From positions 1 to 38,913 of the forward strand of contig CALXKE010000068.1 of the NCBI GenBank assembly GCA_944388805.1: 38,913 bases of DNA. Direction: 5' to 3'. The translations under genes were made by a program, and so were the position numbers. This document shows positions 29,211-35,994 of this stretch, in pieces. The DNA is from an uncultured Clostridia bacterium. Lineage in GTDB: Bacteria; Bacillota; Clostridia; TANB77; CAG-508. Numbering within the stretch: position 1 is the first letter of the stretch; the number at the start of each line of letters is the position of its first letter. The notes below the pieces were generated by a model that was not told the DNA's origin, made no database searches, and saw only the letters and a program-made list of their open reading frames with translations.

Positions 29211-29565
29211 TTGGTACCTCCTCAATTTCTAAAATTACTTTACTTTCTTTTCCATATTCAAAAGTATCTGTAAATCCTTTTACATAGTTTCTATTATCAT
29301 CTTTTAACTTACCTGCTTTTACCATGCTATCTAATATGAATTTCTTAGCAAAACATACATTGTCCAAATCTCGTTTTTTGTTCTCCTCAACCCAATGAAA
29401 ATGGATTTTAATTGGATTTTGATATTTAGGTAATAAGTTTATATACCAGCCAATATCTTTTTCTACATTCTTCTTCATATTTGCTCCTGCGTATCTGTTC
29501 TTTCTGCATTCATTTATGTATTGATTCAAGCTAGGTAATCTAAACGGTATTTCAATCTTGTTCAT
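29197..29565 (-). CDS. rusA: RusA-family Holliday junction resolvase
   Basis: 122 residues. IPFRLPSLNQYINECRKNRY at the start, VEENKKRDLDNVCFAKKFIL then DSMVKAGKLKDDNRNYVKGF. The RDLDN...DxMxxAGxLxDDxxxxV pattern holds the Asp residues that bind magnesium in RusA. It resolves four-way DNA junctions during replication and recombination, before packaging. Confidence 0.9.
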   Translation of the reverse strand: MNKIEIPFRLPSLNQYINECRKNRYAGANMKKNVEKDIGWYINLLPKYQNPIKIHFHWVEENKKRDLDNVCFAKKFILDSMVKAGKLKDDNRNYVKGFTDTFEYGKESKVILEIEEVPNAKD

Positions 29566-29953
29566 CTTTTGCCTCCGTACATTTTAATTTTTTTATTACT
29601 CTTGGATTGTATGTTCTTTCTTTATTGTTCTTTTCTAATGTTCTTAAATTCTTTAATACTTGTATAATGTCTCCTACAATCAGCTTATTGTTATATTTAT
29701 CTGTAAACCCTTTTAATGTCATTACCTTTGCTAGTTCATCTTTATATTGTCTTCTTTCTTTTAATACATCTCTTAATACTACAGCTACTTTTGTTAACTC
29801 TACTGCATTTAGATTTCCTAATTCTAATTCATGTAGTAAATCATTTCTTTCTAATTCTACTCTTCTAATTTCTTGTTCTAAATCTGTTTTTAACTTATCT
29901 ATATTTTCAAAAAAATTTTTCATTTCAATTAAAAACTCTTCTTCCGTTGTCAT
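29552..29953 (-). CDS. Coiled-coil early protein (133 aa)
   Basis: Heptad-like from residue 12: NIDKLKTDLEQEIRRVELER then NDLLHELELGNLNAVELTKV. A C-terminal basic segment follows (NKERTYNPRVIKKLKCT). Start overlaps the upstream gene by 29 nt, stop overlaps rusA by 14 nt. Not recognised. Confidence 0.5.
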   Translation of the reverse strand: MTTEEEFLIEMKNFFENIDKLKTDLEQEIRRVELERNDLLHELELGNLNAVELTKVAVVLRDVLKERRQYKDELAKVMTLKGFTDKYNNKLIVGDIIQVLKNLRTLEKNNKERTYNPRVIKKLKCTEAKDEQD

Positions 29954-30116
29954 ATAATCTCTCCTGTATTCCCAAAATTTCTTTTATTCTATGTCTTGGA
30001 TCTATTGCTAAAACACATTTTGCTTGTCCTGTAAAATTTGGATTTTCAAGTTTGTTGCATCCAAGACACAATTCGTTTTCTATATTCTTTTTACATGCTC
30101 CCCATAAATCTTTCAT
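29925..30116 (-). CDS. Small Cys-rich protein (63 aa)
   Basis: LWGACKKNIENELCLGCNKL then GQAKCVLAIDPRHRIKEILG. Four Cys (C...CxxC...C) suggest metal binding. Good early-operon placement, with AGGAGT a few bases before its ATG. Function unknown. Confidence 0.6.
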   Translation of the reverse strand: MKDLWGACKKNIENELCLGCNKLENPNFTGQAKCVLAIDPRHRIKEILGIQERLYDNGRRVFN

Positions 30117-30119
30117 AAG

Positions 30120-30521
30120 CTACTCCTTAAAATATTTATCTATCTTTCTTGCTATTGACCACATATCAACTGTTATGTATTCATCTTTTGCAAACTTTTC
30201 GCCCATTTCTGCAGTAGGTTTTTTATAACAATAAAATTCTTTACATATCAGTGGTCTAACTTCGTAAATCAAACATTTTTTACCGTTGTAATATGGGCAA
30301 GTTAATCTGTTTTGCATTACCAACATTTGAGTTTGTGGTCTTATTTTATTTTCAATTACATATTTTTGTATTGTATCTAATTCTTTTTGGCTTATCGGAA
30401 GTAGATTTGTACAACATTCTCCACATTTGCTACAATTTCCGCAAATTGAATTGTCCGTTATTTTTACATTGCCATTAACTATTGTATCTATAATTTCCTT
30501 GATTGTTGTTTTTACTAACAT
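30120..30521 (-). CDS. YkgJ-family Cys-cluster protein
   Basis: 133 residues. ICGNCSKCGECCTNLLPISQ, then TCPYYNGKKCLIYEVRPLIC and KEFYCYKK. The CxxC-x-x-CC start and C-x-(I)-Y-x-x-RP-x-x-C end define the YkgJ putative zinc/iron-chelating cluster, here 9 Cys in all. In phages this is usually found in the early region, role unknown; the cluster may bind zinc or an Fe-S centre. Confidence 0.88.
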   Translation of the reverse strand: MLVKTTIKEIIDTIVNGNVKITDNSICGNCSKCGECCTNLLPISQKELDTIQKYVIENKIRPQTQMLVMQNRLTCPYYNGKKCLIYEVRPLICKEFYCYKKPTAEMGEKFAKDEYITVDMWSIARKIDKYFKE

Positions 30522-30532
30522 AACTTCCTCCT

Positions 30533-30787
30533 CTAATTTGTTCTTGGTATATGTTGCATATTTTCTGCAATCATATCTGCTAAATAATATCTTTTAAAAC
30601 TTACATCTTCTCCAAACCTATTTTTCTTATGTTCCCATTCTGTTTTAAAGGTATATCCTTCTTTTTGTAGTTGGTCTATTCTTGCTCCTAGTTGCATTAC
30701 GCCTAAATCTTTGTAAGCATCCCAACTTGTTATACTTCCAAATTCTCTAATGTAATTTATTATTCTTTGTTTTTGTGTTATTTTCAT
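30533..30787 (-). CDS. Small winged-HTH-like protein (84 aa)
   Basis: MKITQKQRIINYIREFGSIT then SWDAYKDLGVMQLGARIDQL and QKEGYTFKTEWEHKKNRFGE. This is the small helix-turn-helix protein found in many temperate phages (R-I-x-x-Y-I-x-x-x-G-S-I-T-x-x-x-A...L...R-x-x-x-L-x-x-x-G). Early operon, function unknown, may bind DNA. Confidence 0.8.
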   Translation of the reverse strand: MKITQKQRIINYIREFGSITSWDAYKDLGVMQLGARIDQLQKEGYTFKTEWEHKKNRFGEDVSFKRYYLADMIAENMQHIPRTN

Positions 30788-30801
30788 TTGTTATCACTCT
30801 C

Positions 30802-31080
30802 CTAAATATTAAGTTTTAAGCTTTCTAAAAAATCATTTGATAATTTTATTTGCATTAACAACTCTTTAATTGTATTTTCTTCATTTCTGTTTACATATTC
30901 TCGTGTAACTGTTTTCAAAATGCCTTTCAAACAATTTTCAAGTGTTGTATAATATCCTAAATCCTTATATATCTCTTTTCCGTAATTTTCACTTTTAGAG
31001 TCTTGTACTTTTGTTTTTTCTTGTAGTACATAACAATTACTATTTGCATTTATATAAAATCTATCTGTTACTTTTACCAT
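30802..31080 (-). CDS. DUF5405-like small protein (92 aa)
   Basis: MVKVTDRFYINANSNCYVLQ then YKDLGYYTTLENCLKGILKT and REYVNRNEENTIKELLMQIK. This looks like the short DUF5405-type protein found in many phage early regions. ATG 31080 has AGGAGG 9 bases upstream. Function unknown. Confidence 0.65.
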   Translation of the reverse strand: MVKVTDRFYINANSNCYVLQEKTKVQDSKSENYGKEIYKDLGYYTTLENCLKGILKTVTREYVNRNEENTIKELLMQIKLSNDFLESLKLNI

Positions 31081-31084
31081 TGTT

Positions 31085-31276
31085 TTATTCCTCCTCTTCA
31101 TCTAGCATTCTTTTTATTAATCCTTGTTGTTCTTTTAAATCTCTTAGCATTAGTAAATCGCTAGTTGCTGGTATCATTTCTTCTTTTTCTATTTCTTTAA
31201 TTGCGTTTTTCTTATAAATTTCTATTTGACTATTTATCATGTCTAGTCTGATTTTTAATTTATCTTTAATTGACAT
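31085..31276 (-). CDS. Small helical protein (63 aa)
   Basis: MSIKDKLKIRLDMINSQIEI then YKKNAIKEIEKEEMIPATSD and LLMLRDLKEQQGLIKRMLDE. Wholly helical, acidic end. ATG 31276 has GGAGGAAAC upstream. It follows the replication initiator with an 11-nt overlap. Function unknown. Confidence 0.55.
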   Translation of the reverse strand: MSIKDKLKIRLDMINSQIEIYKKNAIKEIEKEEMIPATSDLLMLRDLKEQQGLIKRMLDEEEE

Positions 31277-31988
31277 TGTTTCCTCCTCCATTTGCGTATA
31301 GAAAATCTAACTCTCCACTTGAATATTCTCGACCTTCAAAATTAGTTTTCTTAGTTTCTTTTTGATTGTTAGAATATCCATTCCATGTAAGTAGTTTTTG
31401 TTTCCAACTTTTTACTTGATTTCCTTTAGAATCTATCCAATTTCCTTCAGTAAAATAGTTATAAAATTGTTCTGCATTAACAGATAGTTTCTTCTCTGCT
31501 ACATAACTTTTTACTTCTTCCAAAGAAGGTGGAATGAATTTCTTTTCTCTTTTATTCTTTTTATTTTCTTTTATATTATCTTCTTTTCTATTAGGAGCGA
31601 TTACTCGTCGAGGACTCGTCGAATGTTCGTCGAATAATCGTTGCATTGTTTTTTCGTCATATTCTGGTATCTTGCTTTCTGTTGGTCTATCTATCTTTTG
31701 CCAGGCATTCCAGTTATAAAGGCTATAATAACTACTTCCGTCACAAGAGTAAAAGATTACGGACATATTAGAGCTTATCTCTGATAAGGTTTTATCTATG
31801 TCGGTACTTCTAATACCTTCCTCATAAGGGAATAATGTAGACTTTAAATATACTGGATTACTTCTACCTCTACCTTCGTCATCAGCAAGAGAGAATAAAC
31901 CGATAAAAACCAATTTTCCTAAAGTAGATAATTTACTAAAATCTTCACTTTGCCAAATATTGGGGTCTATCATTCTCTTTCTTGCCAT
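31266..31988 (-). CDS. Phage replication initiator/replisome organiser
   Basis: 240 residues. ARKRMIDPNIWQSEDFSKLS then LGKLVFIGLFSLADDEGRGR and NPVYLKSTLFPYEE is the winged-helix N-terminal domain of Gram-positive phage replication initiators. A Ser/Lys-rich linker (about 115-150) follows, and a DnaD-like helical end (SLEEVKSYVAEKKLSVNAEQ, FYNYFTEGNWIDSKGNQVKS, WKQKLLTW). The linker-coding DNA holds three 7-bp iterons, so the replication origin probably lies inside this gene, as in lambda O. No helicase gene follows, so host helicase is likely recruited. Confidence 0.85.
   Translation of the reverse strand: MARKRMIDPNIWQSEDFSKLSTLGKLVFIGLFSLADDEGRGRSNPVYLKSTLFPYEEGIRSTDIDKTLSEISSNMSVIFYSCDGSSYYSLYNWNAWQKIDRPTESKIPEYDEKTMQRLFDEHSTSPRRVIAPNRKEDNIKENKKNKREKKFIPPSLEEVKSYVAEKKLSVNAEQFYNYFTEGNWIDSKGNQVKSWKQKLLTWNGYSNNQKETKKTNFEGREYSSGELDFLYANGGGNNVN
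31598..31640. repeat. Iteron cluster, candidate replication origin
   Basis: TCGTCGA occurs at 31605-31611, 31616-31622 and 31627-31633, three copies exactly 11 bp apart, flanked by the inverted hexamers CGATTA (31598-31603) and TAATCG (31635-31640). It is a GC-rich island in an AT-rich genome, inside the linker of the replication initiator gene. Helical phasing is typical of initiator-binding iterons. Confidence 0.75.
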
Positions 31989-31989
31989 A

Positions 31990-32517
31990 TTACCCCTCCT
32001 TAATTGATTTCATAATATAGTTATATGCATCTTCTGCACACTTAAAAGGTTCATTATATATTTGACTTCCGCTAAATCTTATAATTTCATATCCTGCCAT
32101 TTTCAAGTCATATTCTCTTTCATTATCGTGCTTTACTTGTTCTTTTGTTTTTTGATGAAATTCATGTCCATCACATTCAATTATTATTTTTTTATCTGTA
32201 TCAAATCTATTTACATATTGATCTTGTTCAAAATAAAAATCTACTATATATTTCTTTTTTTCTACTTTTATTGTTACTTGAGAAAATAAGAAAATATATT
32301 CTTTATTTAGTAATTGCATATATAAATCAAATGCTGTTTTAAATATTTGCTCTATCGGACTTTCTACACTTTCTCGAATTGTACATGGAATTATATCTTC
32401 CCTTATATTGTTTACTAGTAATAATTCCTGCACTCTTTTAGGTAAATTTAAAAATTCATCCAAATACCAACTGCAATCTTTTAAACTTTTTTCTAATGTT
32501 TCATCTTTGCGTTTCAT
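31990..32517 (-). CDS. DUF559-type endonuclease-like protein
   Basis: 175 residues. The last 90 residues, KYIVDFYFEQDQYVN then IIIECDGHEFHQKTKEQVKH and DNEREYDLKMAGYEIIRFSG, match DUF559 (Vsr/MutH-like PD-(D/E)XK fold): Asp in VDF, Glu in IIECDGHEFH, Arg in R-x-x-x-L-x-x-x-G-x-x-x-I-R-F. The N-terminal part (SPIEQIFKTAFDLYMQ) is the usual S-P-x-E start of these domains. May process phage DNA or nick host DNA. Confidence 0.85.
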   Translation of the reverse strand: MKRKDETLEKSLKDCSWYLDEFLNLPKRVQELLLVNNIREDIIPCTIRESVESPIEQIFKTAFDLYMQLLNKEYIFLFSQVTIKVEKKKYIVDFYFEQDQYVNRFDTDKKIIIECDGHEFHQKTKEQVKHDNEREYDLKMAGYEIIRFSGSQIYNEPFKCAEDAYNYIMKSIKEG

Positions 32518-32534
32518 TTTGCTTTCTCCTTTCG

Positions 32535-32572
32535 TAAAAAATTAAGGGATAAAACTATTTTGTCTTATCCCT
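32535..32572 (-). terminator. Intrinsic terminator after the HNH gene
   Basis: AGGGATAA and TTATCCCT form an 8-bp stem, extended by AC/GT, on the minus strand followed by TTAATTTTTT. It overlaps the HNH stop codon and precedes the DUF559 gene. It may divide the early operon into recombination and replication parts. Confidence 0.75.
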
Positions 32573-32858
32573 AGATGTATGATTTACCATATCTTTTTAT
32601 AAAATCTTCTTTTGTTTTGTTGTAGTATTCTTGCCACCTTCTTTGCGCCATTCTTTTTAGTTTCAAATCTAATTCTTTGTTAAAATGCACACCATAATCG
32701 CTTAAATTGTGCCAATCTCCTCTTAACCATAGCCATAAACCATCTTGTTCACTTAGCTTTCTATTCGCTGTGCCTTCAAAAACATGGTGTTTATGCAAGT
32801 TATATGTAGTTCCTGTTATGTAACATTCTTTTTTATTTTGTAATATTGATTTAGACAT
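32571..32858 (-). CDS. HNH-type nuclease-like protein (95 aa)
   Basis: KKECYITGTTYNLHKHHVFE then LWLWLRGDWHNLSDYGVHFN and KLKRMAQRRWQEYYNKTKED. The CYITG...LHKHHVF and DWHNL...GVHFN pattern matches the short HNH-like/recombination nucleases (NinG/Rap group) often found in phage early operons; one of the Cys of a classical zinc pair is missing. Start overlaps the upstream gene (32851-32858). Confidence 0.75.
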   Translation of the reverse strand: MSKSILQNKKECYITGTTYNLHKHHVFEGTANRKLSEQDGLWLWLRGDWHNLSDYGVHFNKELDLKLKRMAQRRWQEYYNKTKEDFIKRYGKSYI

Positions 32859-33189
32859 TTTTAGCTTGTCCCCATTCTCTATTTAATTGATTTTCTAGTA
32901 TTCTTAATTTTAATTTAGTACTATTTATACTTTCTAAATTAGCCTGATATATTGCTTCTTTTACATCTCTGTCAAATCTTAAGTTTGCTACCTCTTGAAT
33001 ACCATAAATAATTTGATTTATTAAAGTTACAGGCATACTTTTTTCTTCTCTTAGTTTTAATGCCTCTTGCCTTAAACATATCTTGTATTTTCTCTCTGCC
33101 TCAGCTAAATTAGTTCCACTTTTTCTTAATTCTCGTACTGCAGTATCTAATTCTCTTGTTAGTTTTGTTATTTCTTCAAATAAATCCAT
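32851..33189 (-). CDS. Helical recombination-cluster protein (112 aa)
   Basis: MDLFEEITKLTRELDTAVRE then LRKSGTNLAEAERKYKICLR and MPVTLINQIIYGIQEVANLR. Coiled-coil over most of its length. The pattern (A/E-x-x-Y-x-x-x-L...EK-x-P-x-x-L-x-x-x-x-x-G...A) is common in early clusters of Firmicute phages, next to Sak-type recombinases. ATG 33189 has AGGAGG 6 bases upstream and follows the nuclease stop (33200) closely. Confidence 0.6.
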   Translation of the reverse strand: MDLFEEITKLTRELDTAVRELRKSGTNLAEAERKYKICLRQEALKLREEKSMPVTLINQIIYGIQEVANLRFDRDVKEAIYQANLESINSTKLKLRILENQLNREWGQAKNV

Positions 33190-33199
33190 AGGTTGCCTC

Positions 33200-33737
33200 C
33201 TAATACTTACATTTCCATTTTTCTGTATATAAATCAAATAAGTTGTACTGTTTTAGCCATTCTTCAAATTTATGCAATATGCTATCTATAGTTTCTGGAA
33301 ACATATCTTTTGTATATTCTTCTCTAAATACATCTCCGTGGTTCTTCATCAAATTTATTTGTTATTAAATAAACCATTTTTTTAGCTTCTGGTACCATTT
33401 CTAAATAAATTAAAGTTTGATAATTATTAAAGAACTTGCCTACTTCGTAATTTTTTGTGTATTTATAATCGTAAATAATTCCACCTTTTAAGCAATCTAT
33501 AATTCCATATAATAAGTAATCTCCATGCTCTTTGCTGACTTTTACTTGATATGATCCATTTAATGTTTCCTTAAAATTTTCCTGCATATATTTTTCATAT
33601 TCAAAACCTTTTAAAATACTTTCACTGGGTTCAAATTCTGCTTTATTTAATACTTTTATAAAATCTTCTAATGTTCCATTTTTAATGTTATATTGCCAGC
33701 TGTTTAGCAATGTAGGGGTTATATAGTATTTCGCCAT
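33200..33737 (-). pseudogene. PD-(D/E)XK-type phage exonuclease-like gene, frameshifted
   Basis: From ATG 33737: MAKYYITPTLLNSWQYNIKN, LLYGIIDCLKGGIIYDYKYT (D and DYK of the nuclease core), FFNNYQTLIYLEMVPEAKKM then a stop at 33324. Within about 33325-33362 another frame continues: NHGDVFREEYTKDMFPETID, SILHKFEEWLKQYNLFDLYT, stop 33200-33202, where it meets the RBS of the next gene. The joined protein is about 178 residues, with core domain intact. The span (538 nt) is one base off. It is a real indel, a sequencing error or programmed frameshifting. Partner of the Sak4-like ATPase encoded upstream. Confidence 0.75.
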
Positions 33738-33739
33738 AT

Positions 33740-34675
33740 CTATCCCTCCTGTATTTTTTCATACTGTTGTGTTTCCTTGTTCCAGTGCATATTTAAACTT
33801 TTTAATTTTTCTAAAAATCTTACTGATAATTCTTTTTTACTAGTTAATTTGTGTTCTATTGTTTGCATCAAGTCAGATACTTCTTGAACATTGTCTATCG
33901 TCATGTTTTCAATAATTGGTACATACTTGTCCATTACTGTTTGATATTCTTGTCTTTCTTTTTCAAATATCTTACTTTCTGCTTGTATGTTTTTATCTGC
34001 TTGTTCGAATAGTCTTGTTAAAAAATCGTTTGGTGTGTTTGTATCTAATTCTGGTATTGTATACATTCCTTTTATTCCAAAACTTGATTTAGCAAAGTAT
34101 CTTTCACAGTTATCAAACCCTATTGTTTTCTTATTGCCTCTCATTTCTATAAATCCACCTAGTTCAACATTTTGCCAAACTGTATTCTTTGTACTTCCTT
34201 CAACTAAAATTCTTAGTTTTGTTTCCTCGTCTTGTTTTTCTTCTACTGCGTGGAATATAATTACACAATGTTTCTTTAATTCGAAATATATGTAATTCAT
34301 AAATCTAGTAAATTCTCTACCTACTGCTCCATATCCTTGTAGACTTAATGTTCCGTCTTTCTTAGCATTCTTAATATCATTCTTAATAACATAAGCTTTC
34401 ATTAAGTCTAATAGCTTTCCACCTGTATCAATTACTATTGTTTCATAATCGCTTAAATCTCCTTTTAAATCATTCAATAATTGTTCGTAACTTTCTGGTT
34501 GTATATAATCCTTTCTTACACTTGCCATTACTCTATTTATTCCAAAATCTACATCTATTAGTAATGGCTTAGGTGCTGACAATCCTAATGTTGTTTTTCC
34601 TATTCCAGGATATCCTGCTATTAATACTCTAAATTTATTTGTTTCGTTAATCATTTCTGCTGGTTTTTTAATCAT
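33740..34675 (-). CDS. Sak4-like RecA-fold recombination ATPase
   Basis: 311 residues. Walker A AGYPGIGKTTLG (20-31), Walker B ETIVIDTGGKL (about 78-88), LLIDVDFGINRV, and conserved FMNYIYFELKKHCVIIFHAV then EEKQDEETKLRILVEGSTKN. This is the phage nucleotide-binding AAA/RecA-like family linked to single-strand annealing (Sak4). It lies next to an exonuclease-like gene, as in recombination modules. ATG 34675 has AGGAGG 8 bases upstream, better than the ATG at 34681. Confidence 0.82.
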   Translation of the reverse strand: MIKKPAEMINETNKFRVLIAGYPGIGKTTLGLSAPKPLLIDVDFGINRVMASVRKDYIQPESYEQLLNDLKGDLSDYETIVIDTGGKLLDLMKAYVIKNDIKNAKKDGTLSLQGYGAVGREFTRFMNYIYFELKKHCVIIFHAVEEKQDEETKLRILVEGSTKNTVWQNVELGGFIEMRGNKKTIGFDNCERYFAKSSFGIKGMYTIPELDTNTPNDFLTRLFEQADKNIQAESKIFEKERQEYQTVMDKYVPIIENMTIDNVQEVSDLMQTIEHKLTSKKELSVRFLEKLKSLNMHWNKETQQYEKIQEG

Positions 34676-34820
34676 TTTCATTTCCTCCTAATCTTTCAAA
34701 AATTTTATCTTCATACCTTCTGTCATCTTCTTCTGCTAAATGTTCTAAGTAATTGTCATATTCGTCATTTTCTATGTAGTCTAATTCATCTAATATCATT
34801 CTGTTTTCTAGCATTTTCAT
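34668..34820 (-). CDS. Small acidic protein (50 aa)
   Basis: MKMLENRMILDELDYIENDE then YDNYLEHLAEEDDRRYEDKI, nearly 40 percent acidic. AGAGGAAG precedes the ATG, and it overlaps the ATPase start by 8 nt. Probably coupled with the recombination ATPase. No recognisable family. Confidence 0.55.
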   Translation of the reverse strand: MKMLENRMILDELDYIENDEYDNYLEHLAEEDDRRYEDKIFERLGGNEND

Positions 34821-34894
34821 CTTCCTCTCTTGATTTCTACTAAAAATTTTGGTACAATTAAGTAGAAATCGTATATTTATGTATATGTTTTGAG

Positions 34895-35167
34895 TTAGTT
34901 AATGGGTTCGAAGTTATTAGCTAACTCTTTTATTTGTCTTATTGTTTCAAAACTGTTATTGTTTCTATAATCAAATCCATTTGCTATAACACTTATTTGT
35001 GCTAATTTGCTTAATAAATCTTTAGTTGCTTTTTTGTAATTATGTACTGCTAAATTCAGTTCTTCATTTTCATTTCTTAAATCTTTGTTTTCCTCATACA
35101 GTACTTTGTTTTCTTTGTCTAAATCAATTATCTTTTTGCCTTGATTAATTACTGTTTTTGTAAACAT
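34895..35167 (-). CDS. Coiled-coil early protein (90 aa)
   Basis: KIIDLDKENKVLYEENKDLR then NENEELNLAVHNYKKATKDL form a continuous heptad coil, followed by a Asn-rich end. GAAGGAGG precedes the ATG. Unknown; similar short coiled coils are common near excisionase genes. Confidence 0.5.
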   Translation of the reverse strand: MFTKTVINQGKKIIDLDKENKVLYEENKDLRNENEELNLAVHNYKKATKDLLSKLAQISVIANGFDYRNNNSFETIRQIKELANNFEPIN

Positions 35168-35182
35168 TTCTTTTCCTCCTTC

Positions 35183-35293
35183 CTAATAAATTACTGTTCT
35201 GGTACATGCCCAGATAAAAAATATTACTGCTGTTATATATAAACTGCTATATACTACTGCTCGTCCTATTAATTCATAAATTTTACTTTTCAT
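35183..35293 (-). CDS. Small membrane protein (36 aa)
   Basis: MKSKIYELIGRAVVYSSLYI then TAVIFFIWACTRTVIY, one membrane helix. GGAGTG lies 6 bases before the ATG. It sits just after the excisionase-like gene. Function unknown. Confidence 0.5.
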   Translation of the reverse strand: MKSKIYELIGRAVVYSSLYITAVIFFIWACTRTVIY

Positions 35294-35319
35294 TTGTATC
35301 ACTCCTTTCTTTTATCTAA

Positions 35320-35559
35320 TTACTCAAAAATCTTTGTTCCTTCTTTTTGAAGAATTTCTTTAAATTTATCTACTTCTATACAATATCCTCCAAAATTTGT
35401 TCCATATTTTTTACAAAAGTCTGTTGCTTTATTTGTATTTACACGATATCTTTGAGCAATTTCTTTAGCATAAATTAATTTTGGTAGATTCTTACTATTT
35501 TTTAAATCTTCTAAATTTTGATTAATCGTTTTTAAAAGATTTATTACTTCATCTTGCAA
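35320..35559 (-). CDS. Excisionase/DNA-binding-like protein (79 aa)
   Basis: VINLLKTINQNLEDLKNSKN then LPKLIYAKEIAQRYRVNTNK and ATDFCKKYGTNFGGYCIEVD. The middle is a winged-HTH of the MerR/Xis sort (Y-A-K-E-I-A-x-x-Y-x-V-N-x-x-x-A...G-x-x-V-x-K-x-x-F). It would bend DNA to direct integrase toward excision or act as an early regulator. A TTG start at 35559 (GGAG 10 bases upstream) seems better placed than GTG 35568, which abuts the RBS. It lies downstream of operator O5. Confidence 0.65.
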   Translation of the reverse strand: MQDEVINLLKTINQNLEDLKNSKNLPKLIYAKEIAQRYRVNTNKATDFCKKYGTNFGGYCIEVDKFKEILQKEGTKIFE

Positions 35560-35578
35560 TGTAATCACTCTCCTTTTT

Positions 35579-35592
35579 TGTGTTAGTCGCCA
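35579..35592. repeat. 14-bp repeat copy A (downstream of cro)
   Basis: TGTGTTAGTCGCCA is the reverse complement of TGGCGACTAACACA at 37315-37328. In both transcripts (cro/early on minus, cI on plus) the same RNA sequence occurs downstream of the regulator. The chance of a 14-mer match in this AT-rich genome is low. Confidence 0.7.
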
Positions 35593-35597
35593 TCATT

Positions 35598-35612
35598 TTA
35601 CGTGTTGCGTAA
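35598..35612. promoter_or_regulatory. Operator O5, downstream of cro
   Basis: TTACGT GTT GCGTAA matches the switch consensus TTACGT-N3-ACGTAA with one mismatch. It lies between cro and the excisionase-like gene, beyond the main switch, possibly to control read-through or looping. Confidence 0.65.
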
Positions 35613-35615
35613 TAT

Positions 35616-35831
35616 CTAGTTAAAAAAAATATCTATTGCTTCCTCTTTTGATAAATTTAATATAGAAAAAATTTCTGAAATATCTGTTAAGCTAAATTCT
35701 ACTTCTTCTGAAAATCTTCTATAAATATAGGCTTCGCTTTTGCCCCATTCTTTTGCTAAATCCTGCTTTGATATATTTTTCAATTTCATATAGCTTTCTA
35801 ATTTTACTATTACTTTTTTTCTAGTATTCAC
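35616..35831 (-). CDS. Cro-like XRE-family regulator
   Basis: 71 residues. KLESYMKLKNISKQDLAKEW then GKSEAYIYRRFSEEVEFSLT and DISEIFSILNLSKEEAID form an HTH_XRE domain. It starts at GTG 35831 with AAAGGTGG 7 bases upstream. It is the first gene of the leftward early operon, divergent from the CI-type repressor, so it is the expected Cro counterpart. Its promoter is overlapped by two operators. Confidence 0.82.
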   Translation of the reverse strand: MNTRKKVIVKLESYMKLKNISKQDLAKEWGKSEAYIYRRFSEEVEFSLTDISEIFSILNLSKEEAIDIFFN

Positions 35832-35848
35832 TATTTCACCACCTTTTG

Positions 35849-35878
35849 TTACGTGTTACGTAATTACGTTATACGTAA
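35849..35878. promoter_or_regulatory. Operators O1 and O2 (abutting dyads at the cro start)
   Basis: TTACGT GTT ACGTAA (35849-35863) and TTACGT TAT ACGTAA (35864-35878) are perfect 6-3-6 dyads lying end to end. O2 overlaps the cro -10 (35877-35882), O1 covers the early part of the transcript, so repressor bound here would stop early transcription. Confidence 0.9.
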
Positions 35879-35905
35879 TATATCCTATTTCGTTTTCTTT
35901 GTCAA
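35877..35905 (-). promoter_or_regulatory. Promoter of cro and the early operon
   Basis: On the minus strand TTGACA (35900-35905), a 17-nt spacer and TATATT (35877-35882). The -35 is perfect consensus, the spacer ideal, and the -10 overlaps operator O2. Expected to be strong and repressor-controlled. Confidence 0.88.
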
Positions 35906-35919
35906 TACCTTTTACGTAA
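35905..35919. promoter_or_regulatory. Operator O3 (half-conserved)
   Basis: ATACCT TTT ACGTAA keeps the right half-site and four of six positions in the left half of TTACGT-N3-ACGTAA. It lies immediately upstream of the cro -35. Confidence 0.6.
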
Positions 35920-35944
35920 TTTTTTTATTTTTTTCAAAAAAATA

Positions 35945-35959
35945 TTGCGTATCACGAAA
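35945..35959. promoter_or_regulatory. Operator O4 (over the cI -35)
   Basis: TTGCGT ATC ACGAAA has two mismatches to the operator consensus. It covers the -35 of the cI promoter, so Cro or CI bound here could shut off cI. Confidence 0.65.
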
Positions 35960-35973
35960 AAATGTAGTACAAT
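35945..35973 (+). promoter_or_regulatory. cI promoter
   Basis: TTGCGT (35945-35950), 17-nt spacer, TACAAT (35968-35973) on the plus strand. The transcript starts shortly before GGGAGG and the cI ATG at 35995. O4 overlaps the -35. Confidence 0.85.
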
Positions 35974-35994
35974 AATTTCATGGGAGGACTTTTT

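Noticed and set aside
31598-31640. CRISPR-like repeat
   Set aside because: Only three 7-bp units at 11-bp spacing with no spacers of CRISPR length, inside a coding gene.
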